From: Rhinopithecus roxellana
Taxonomy: Eukaryota > Chordata > Mammalia > Primates > Cercopithecidae
Assembly: GCF_007565055.1 (NCBI RefSeq)
Contig: NC_044557.1
Span: 75,464,595-75,528,594 of the forward strand
Reading direction: 5' to 3'
DNA length: 64,000 nucleotides
The notes below the pieces were generated by a model that was given only the letters and a program-made list of their open reading frames with translations, made no database searches and was not told where the DNA came from. Position numbers and translations under genes: made by a program. Position 1 is the stretch's first letter. Each line of letters begins with the position of its first letter. Shown piece after piece: positions 57,270 through 64,000 of this stretch.

Positions 57270-57545
57270 AAAGGTCAGTTCCAATATACGGAATGGCTGA
57301 TAGTAGATTTGTAATTACTGTAGTGCCTCAGAATGATATCTGGCCTCCTGGGAGCACTAGCCTATGAATGCTGTTGCCATAGTTGTGAGCAGGAGAATAA
57401 TGCCGATATTTCAGGTTTCTAGAAATGTAAATGATCCATAGTATAAACCTCGGCCAATGTGTAAGAAGAAGCAGATGAAAAATATTGAAGCACGCTTAGC
57501 ATGAAAACAGAGGACCATTCAGCTGTAGTTACACCTCGATTACCT
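57270..57545 (-). pseudogene. NUMT part 1: mitochondrial CYTB fragment
   Basis: Read on the minus strand this is cytochrome b, from the His-Ala-Asn-Gly region of the first half to the 'SAIPYIG' region. Recognisable minus-strand text includes 'gaaacctgaaatatcggcat', 'ctcacaactatggcaacagc', 'ccagatatcattctgaggca' and 'attccgtatattggaac'. It contains stops and indels and lies in nuclear-type flanks, so it is a nuclear copy. Cytochrome b itself is the central subunit of respiratory complex III. Confidence 0.88.
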
Positions 57546-57549
57546 TCTC

Positions 57550-57603
57550 TTTAGTTGCTCATATCAGCCGAGATGTAAACTATGGACTTCATCCGAGTCT
57601 GTC
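57550..57603 (+). pseudogene. NUMT part 2: small inverted CYTB piece
   Basis: The plus strand reads 'gccgagatgtaaactatgga' and then 'cttcatccgag', matching the cytochrome b segment just upstream of part 1 but in the opposite orientation. A decayed copy of the same segment also precedes part 1 on the minus strand (about 57490-57540). So a short CYTB piece appears to be inverted between the two larger mitochondrial pieces. Confidence 0.55.
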
Positions 57604-58095
57604 TGCGGTGGATTCGGCAGGGACCAGGTCTTCTGCGATGATGAGTAATATCACCCCCAAAAATTAAAAATACCAAATGCATGACAGTGCTCAAATGACT
57701 GGCTACTATGGTGGTAGTCATTAGCCCATCAAGATGCCTTATTTAAGGGGAATGTGTGGGCGATCTTAGATTTATGGCCCTGAAGTAAGAACTGGATGCC
57801 AGGTATAGTTTCAGTATAGTCACCCCAAGTATCATGGGCCTGGAGCGCGGAGGGTAGCACTCCAGAGTGGGATGATGATTTCTCGGAGTTTGGTAGATTA
57901 AGAAACCAAAACCTGGTAGGAGATATTTATGTTGATGAGGGGATGTCTTGACTAAAATGTGCTATGTCTGATGAATGAATGCATGTACTATGAAATATTA
58001 AGGATTTACAGGACAGATCAATATCCATGTGGATTGGGTTTAAATGTACATCACAGACTTGATTAATTATTTTAATTATTGTCTATAGGTTTTAT
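57604..58095 (-). pseudogene. NUMT part 3: mitochondrial control region
   Basis: Read on the minus strand: 'aacccaatccacatggatat', 'tagtacatgc', 'acatagcacattttagtc', 'ggagtgctaccctccgcgct', 'ccttaaataaggcatcttga' and 'catgcatttggtatttttaa'. These are in the order of the D-loop from the hypervariable side through the conserved blocks to the start of the molecule. The section 'ctaccaggttttggtttctt' and its surroundings resembles Old World monkey control regions more than human. CpG density here is higher than in the flanks, consistent with foreign origin. Confidence 0.88.
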
Positions 58096-58242
58096 AAAAT
58101 CTACAATAAAATATGAGAAATAATCTTCTCATATTTATAATTAGGAAGAATAAAGCACTGAGATAAAGAATAAGAGCAGACACAATATCCATGGTTGACA
58201 CTGCTCACAATCTTTTCTCAAGTCTTTTAATAAACTTCTGGT
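58096..58242. other. No gene recognised
   Basis: Short AT-rich spacer between the NUMT and the L1. The first part might still be decayed control region. Confidence 0.4.
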
Positions 58243-59275
58243 GAGATGACCAAAATAAAAAATAGATAAATGGGACTCAATTAAACTAAGGAACTAATGC
58301 ACAGCAAAGGAAACTATCAAAAGAATAAATATGGTACCCAAAGAATGAAAAAAATATTTTCAAACTATGCATCCAACAAAGGACTAATATACAGTATCTA
58401 TAAGGAACTTAAGATGAATCAACAAGAAACAAACAGCCCCATTGAAAAGTGGATAAAGGACATGAACAGACACCTCTCAAAACCAAGACATGCAAGTGGT
58501 CCAAAACATTAAAAAATGCTCAACATCACCAATCCTCAGAGAGATAGAAATCAAAACGACAATGAGATACAATCTCAAACCAATCAGAATGGCTATGATT
58601 AAAAAGTCAAAAAATTACAGATGTTTGCAGGCTATGGAGAAAAGGTAACGCTTATACACTGTTGATGGGAACGCAAATCTCCAAAGCAGTCTGAAGATTT
58701 TCCAAATAACTAAAAATAGAACTACAAACAGATCCAGAAATCCCATACACAAAGGAAAATAAATAATTCTACCAAAAGGATACATGCATTCTATGTTCAC
58801 TGCAGCACTATTCACAATAGAAAAGACATGGGATTAACTTATGTGCCCATCGGTGGTAGAATGGATAAAGGAAGTATGGTACGTAAACACATGGAATACT
58901 ACATAACCATAAAGAGAAAGAAGTACTTTGCAGCAACATGAATGCTGCTGGAGGCTGTTATTCTAAGTGAATTAATGTGGGAACAAAAACAAAATATGGC
59001 ATATTTTCACTTACAAGTGGGCTCTAAACATTGGGTTCACATGCACATAAAGGGGGAACAGTAGACACTGAGGACTTCAAAAGTAGGGAGAGAGGGAAGT
59101 ACGGGGATAGGGAGGAAGAGGGGCAAGGATTGAAAAACCTTCCATTGGGTATTATGTTTACTAGCTGGCTGACAGGGTCAATAAAAGCCCAAACCTTAGC
59201 ATCACACAATATGCTCTTGTAACAAACCTGCATATGTACCTCCGGAGTCTAAAATTAAAATGGAAATTAAAACAA
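58243..59275 (+). mobile_element. L1PB/MA-age L1 3' end
   Basis: 5'-truncated plus-strand L1: ORF2 C-terminal text ('NQQETNSPIEKWIKDMNRHL' in the frame at 58297), then 'gcactattcacaatagaaaa', 'atggaatactacataaccat' and a purine-rich 3' UTR, ending 'tccggagtctaaaattaaaa'. Frameshifted throughout. Confidence 0.88.
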
Positions 59276-60319
59276 AAAATAACAACTAAAAGGCAAAATA
59301 CAAGAGACCACCATACAAGCAAAAATGTAAAAAAAAATATAGCAAATCTAATAACCAAAATGTTCTCAAAAAGAAAAAAAAAAAAAAAAAAAAAACCTGT
59401 GGGAATAAGTAACTGCTGGCAAAAGAATTTGAGAAAATTGCCCCATAAGCAAACACATCTTCTAATGCCCACTTGAAATTTGACCAAACAACAATGAAGA
59501 ATGGAAAAAAATCTTAGGAGGCAGAGACAAAGTTCATGGAGAAATATCATTTTGGAATCCCCCACTCTTTAGGAAAATAACCTGTCCTAATCAAGAAACA
59601 TTCCCCATCCAAGTGAAGGGTCCCCATAATAACTGCACAGCAGAATTTCTGTTTAGCTATAAGCCAGTGAGATCTGTATTTTCTACTCTCTCTCTTTCTT
59701 GTCAAATGGGAGCATTTAGTGTGGTGTATGTATCAAATATTTAAGGGACAGATACTTTTTTTCACTGTATAAATGTCTGGATCAGGTCTAGCTGTTACAG
59801 AACCTATTGTATATCATATATGATTTTGAACTTGAGGTGTCTTTCAGTGAAAAGGTTTATTGTGTTTTGAATTCAAAATTGAGCCAAAGTTTTCTCAAAT
59901 TCTCAAATTCTTTTGCCAACAGTTACTCTAACTTTATAAGTAGTTCTGCTTCTCTGTATATTCAGAACCCTGATGTACATTTTCTGGCTCTCTTTTAGCG
60001 AGGTGGATATATAGTTAGTCCTACCCAATGAGTTGTTAGTGGGAGTAACAAGTTCCAGTTCCAAATTGGAGCATTTAATTGTCGATGTAAGATTATCCAG
60101 AGAGCTCTCTCACTCTACCAGCAGAATGCCAACATTTAGTCTGGTGGCTGCTCATTCAGTCTGAGTCCTGGGGTAAGGAAAAGTGATAGAGTTGCCTAGT
60201 TACAGTGATGTATTGTGAACAATAACTAAACCTTCCTGTAATAAGTCATCATAATTTTAGAACTGGTTGTTTTGTAGATTCGTTGTCATAGCCTGAATAA
60301 TAATAATCATAATAAAAGA
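59276..60319. other. A-rich then unassigned DNA
   Basis: An A22-24 run at about 59374-59396 may be the tail of an unidentified short insertion. The 134-residue minus-strand frame at 59161-59565 arises from the reversed L1 and this A tract and is not a gene. No other feature supported. Confidence 0.45.
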
Positions 60320-60415
60320 TAATGTTCACATTCATTATTTCATTGAATCTTCACAGCAACACAATTAGTAGTTTTTTGTGTCTTATTTGTGAAAAAAGAA
60401 TGAGGAAATATTTAA
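60320..60415 (+). repeat. L2/MIR3-like fossil
   Basis: 'acattcattatttcattgaa' and 'tcttcacagcaacacaatta' followed by 'gaatgaggaaa' recall the conserved 3' core of L2 and MIR3. Confidence 0.45.
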
Positions 60416-60479
60416 AAATACACATTCCTTGATTTTGAGCATGTCTTATTTCTTAATTTTTATTAAATATGTAAACAAG

Positions 60480-60850
60480 TGTAGTAGTCCATTCTTATGC
60501 TGCTATGAAGAAATACCCAAGACTGGGCAATTTATTAAGAAAAGAGGTTTAATTGACTCACAGTTCAGCATGGCTGGGGAGGCCTCAGGAAACTTACATT
60601 CATGGCGGAAGGCACTTTTTCACAGGAAGGCAGGAGAGGGAATGAGAGCCAAGTGAAGGGGGAAGCTCCTTATAAAACCATCGATCTCAAGAGAACTCAT
60701 TCACTATCACAAGAACAGCATGGGGGGAAACCACCTCCATGATTCAATTGCTTCCTATTGGGTCCCTCCCATGACATGTGGGTATTACAGGGCCCTAACC
60801 ATATTGTCAGTCAAACTTTTATTACTAAATCTGTTTTCACCCAATTCTTA
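60480..60850 (-). mobile_element. MSTA/THE1-type MaLR LTR
   Basis: Clear antisense LTR: 'agtagtccattcttatgctg', 'agaggtttaattgactcaca', 'ggctggggaggcctcaggaa', 'ttcatggcggaaggcac', 'tcctattgggtccctcccat'. Well preserved relative to the other MaLR copies here; a solo LTR as far as I can see. The 75-residue frame over it is incidental. Confidence 0.9.
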
Positions 60851-61499
60851 GGTTATCTACTCTCACTTTCATTGCCTTAAGAGTGCTAAAAATATAGAGT
60901 TTACAATAAAATATTGTATTTTTGAAAGATACTTGTGTTATGGAAAATGGAGAATAGATGTTAGCATGGTACCCAGAGTTGAGAATAATTTTTTTAATGA
61001 TAGCCAAATCTAAAGGATTCTATAGAACTAAATGAAGATATAATACACTTATATTCCAAAAAATCTACATTTTGCAACTTTATCTTTTTTCTTTGATGAA
61101 GCCATTTACCATATTTTATTTAGAACATACTGGTACTTTTCCGACAGTGCTTTTGTAATACAGATTTATGGGGAATGTTTGTCCTTTTGTCTTATTTTTG
61201 AGAGTCAGCAATGTAATTTTTGTGATGATTTGTGTTTTCTTTTCACATATACAGAGATATTACAAAAGGGTGAGTTGTAAAATTAAACACAAAAATCATA
61301 CACTTTGCTCAGAATCAAACTAAAAGGTTATAGGTAATTGAAAGACACAGACACGGCGTGGAAGAGCCTGAGACTGCCAGCCCATCCCACAGATCTGTTT
61401 TGTAAGACATTCATCCAAATTTAACATTTATACTTCTACATGATATAATAAGAGCATCACTTTTAGAAACAGAGCTAGTTAGATTATTGTATCATTCTG
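60851..61499. other. No gene recognised
   Basis: AT-rich, unique-looking. Confidence 0.5.
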
Positions 61500-62140
61500 G
61501 GTTCAATGAGGAGAGAAAATCACGCAGTTGTTGAGTTCTCAACTTTGTAGAAGATGGCACAGCTGTTGCTCACTGGATGACAGAGAAGTTGTGAGGTGTC
61601 ATGCCAGCAGAACTTGGTGGAAATATGGTCTCTGGAACTTGCCAGAAATCCACCATCTGGGATACTGGACTGTTTACTACATGGTTCTGCTGTCCAATGT
61701 CCATGGCAGGGTCCAGATACTGTAGAAATGCCTGTGGTTTGAGAGGTGTTGTGAAGTGCCACTTGATTGCCACACACTGCAGGAGCTGGACACTGGGAAA
61801 ACGCCACTCTTCTTCAAAACTGCTCTGGAGATGGGATGTTTCAAAGAATCTGCTGGCTATCAAGGTATTGTTGCCTGACTTAAGCTGAGAGAGTTAGGCA
61901 CTACAGAAGCTGTGAACGCTACCAGAACCTACAAAGCCAACATACCCAAAGTACAGAACAAAGCTCTTTTTCTCTTGCAGTGCCTTCCGCTGACAAAATG
62001 TTCTGCCAGCTGGTACAGGAAAAACAAATATTCAAAAGGACCCAAATCTGTGTTCCCAGAGCAGTCTAAAAAGATTAATTTGTGGTTGAGAGGCAATAAA
62101 TTTATAACCAGCACAACCATGAAATGCCAATATTTGTTTA
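61500..62140. other. G+C-richer block of unknown origin
   Basis: Less AT-rich than both flanks, with overlapping frames of 60-97 residues on both strands between 61520 and 61888. None has a domain I recognise, and the frames on opposite strands cover each other. The style resembles an old ERV internal segment or an untranslated retrocopy, but I cannot assign it. Confidence 0.35.
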
Positions 62141-63762
62141 TCTGACAATTCCATCTCTAACTCAAACATTTTCCAGAGTGTCATACCACAAACATCCATA
62201 AATTTTAGGTGTGTTGGTCATAAGTAACCTAGACAGACCAGGTATATTTTCCTAAAAACATTCCGTAATAGGAAAACATTCTGCTAAGAAATACTAGCAA
62301 GAGATTCAATTAGTATCTTTTGAAGGCAATTTGATTAGACTGTTTGTTCCCAGGTGCTTCAGAGAAGAAAAAAAGTTACAGACCAGCTGTTAATTCTTTT
62401 ATTCCCAAATGACCATTGGTCATGACATTTCAGTAATGCAGAGAGATAGTTTTGGTTTTAGATATAATTAAGAATTTTGTTACTAAATTTAGAAATTTAG
62501 GAGAAAGAACTAAGTAAATTATTTATGGCAGAGAGACAGAACTGTTATTTCAAAAGATGTAGAAATGTGGATGGTAAGAAGATTTCAAAACCTTTCTAAA
62601 GCATATTTCAGATTTCTCAGAATCAATACTTTACACATTTATTTATATTACTGCCTCAAAATATTATTTTTTACTCATTTTCCAAACTATGTTCTGTCAT
62701 AGTAACTACAGTTGTAAGTTGTCCAAAACATTTATTGAAATTTAAATAATTTCAGTCTTACAAATTAACATCTTATATTATGATTATGACATTTTCACTG
62801 TCGCTACTTGCTATTTATTTTCATAACAAATAATTTTAAGCAACCAATCAAAATATCCACTGTTGGTATTATGACACATAAGAATCTGTGATCATTTACT
62901 TCAACATTCAGAAATATTGAAAGATAGGTCTCAGTTCTGCAAAGGCATAAGAAATCATAAAATAAAATTGCTGTAATGAATTTTATCTATTTTTGGCATA
63001 TGTCTTTGCTTTCATATTTCTTCACCAAGTAAATAACAAAAAAGTGTTTCCAGATGGAATAAAAATCTATATTTCAATAAAAATAAGGGCATATGCAAAT
63101 CTATTTTTATTTCTTTTTACTTTGTTGGGAATAATACTAGGAACATCAGCATTCCCTTAGGAAAACTCAAAAGCAGTATAGATATCTTCAAATCAAAACT
63201 AATATTTGAAAAATCTCATAGTTTCTTTCCTTTGGATTTTTTTTTTTTTTTTTTTTTTTTGCCAAATTATCTCCTCGGCACAGTCATGAGTCACAAGAAA
63301 TGAATGTGATTGTGTCTTGATGGTGATGACTAAGGAAAAAGACAAAATAAGCATGACTTCTAATTACAGGTGTTGTGTACTCTGATGTGAAGTTTGTAAT
63401 TATAATTGCAATTTGTAATTGCAAAATTTGTAAAAATGTGATGTGGACTTAATCCCCACCAATTGCATGAAAGCCTTCTTAGAATAAACATGTACTGGCA
63501 CTCAGACATTTTTCATCTATTAATTTTGTCATGCACATAGTTTTAATTACTTCCCTTGATGTGTCTTTAGAAGCCACCCAATGGAAGCACCCAACACCCA
63601 GAGATCAACAGCCTATGGTCTTGGCCATAATAGTATAATATTAGGTGTAACAATCCGAAGAAGTGTATTCTACTTAAACTTTTGTAAGAGCATTACTCAG
63701 AGCAGGCATAATATAGAGTGTAAACTGCAGAGGCCACAACAAAATACATTAATCAAAAATTG
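62141..63762. other. AT-rich DNA, no gene recognised
   Basis: Unique-looking. A T24 run lies at about 63237-63260. Nothing else supported. Confidence 0.5.
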
Positions 63763-64000
63763 CACTGTGGGAGGCCCAGGCAGGCAGATCACTAGGTCAG
63801 GAGATCGAGACCATCCTGGCTAACATGGTGAAACCCCATCTCTACTAAAAAAACAAAAAATTATCCAGGCGTGGGGGTGGGCACCTGTAGTCCCAGCTAC
63901 CTGGGAGGCTGAGGCAGGAGAATGGCATGAACCTGGGAGGCGGAGCTTACAGTGAGCCAAGATCCCACCACTGCACTCCAGCCTGGGCAACAGAGTGAGA
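63763..64000 (+). mobile_element. Alu (S/Y), truncated by insertion and by window end
   Basis: Plus-strand Alu that lacks the first 40 or so bases ('actgtgggaggcccaggcag' is the first recognisable part) and runs off the right edge of the window within the last part of the right arm. 'gagatcgagaccatcctggc' is S/Y-like. Confidence 0.93.

Noticed and set aside
57089..57367. 92-residue plus-strand frame as a gene
   Set aside because: Its second half is the antisense of mitochondrial cytochrome b in a NUMT.
57604..58095. CpG island or promoter
   Set aside because: The raised CpG content is explained by mitochondrial origin; there is no adjoining gene.
59161..59565. 134-residue minus-strand open frame
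   Set aside because: It is the reverse strand of L1 3' sequence plus a poly(A) run, giving a poly-Phe stretch. No domain or start context.
1..64000. A new defence, biosynthetic or signalling system
   Set aside because: I found no cluster of intact genes of any kind; all coding-like text is retroelement, mitochondrial or pseudogene remnant.

Overview
The window looks like a gene-poor, AT-rich stretch of a catarrhine primate nuclear genome. It holds no recognisable functional protein-coding gene, no tRNA or rRNA gene, no CRISPR array and no bacterial-type operon. What can be annotated is a layered record of mobile elements: fourteen Alu copies, L1 fragments of several ages plus one full-length L1, MIR/L2 fossils, DNA transposons, LTRs of ERV1, HERV-K, ERV-L and MaLR type, microsatellites, a nuclear copy of mitochondrial DNA and fragments of processed pseudogenes. 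Two signals favour an Old World monkey over human. The young Alu at 41643-41947 carries a run of AluY changes that I associate with cercopithecoid subfamilies. The mitochondrial insertion at about 57270-58095 has a control-region section that reads more like monkey than human mtDNA. Both are judgements from memory and need alignment.

Layout. 1-1400: two nested LTR-like repeats. 1405-9000: old L1, Alu, MIR, MER5 and MaLR pieces, with a DNA transposon inside an L1 3' end. 9000-12200: decayed, mostly unassigned AT-rich DNA. 12202-13671: an Alu followed directly by a 5'-inverted (twin-primed) L1 with a perfect target-site duplication. 13940-21668: mostly unique AT-rich DNA with scattered Alu, MIR and hAT fossils. 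21669-28524: a full-length L1 on the plus strand with 15-bp target-site duplications; its ORF1 contains an extra copy of an ORF2 segment. 28525-38240: unique DNA, an MLT2A-type LTR, a large compound microsatellite, a second copy of the 7331 DNA transposon and an MLT1 LTR. 38280-44312: an ancient L1, an ERV1 LTR with a nested Alu, a HERV-K-type solo LTR with a nested monkey-type AluY, and an inverted copy of the first LTR/Alu junction lying next to an EEF1A-like pseudogene fragment and another LTR. 44700-51335: probably a badly decayed ERV-L provirus interrupted by an MLT1 LTR. 51340-64000: old L1, a candidate processed pseudogene, a Tigger-like transposon, the mitochondrial insertion, another L1 3' end, MaLR LTRs and a terminal Alu.

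The parts do not work together as a pathway. I found no new biological system. The best leads are structural: the rearranged mitochondrial insertion, the L1 with ORF2 sequence inside ORF1, the inverted LTR-Alu duplication, and the unidentified coding-like block at 53970-54620. All retroelement reading frames I examined are broken by stops or frameshifts.
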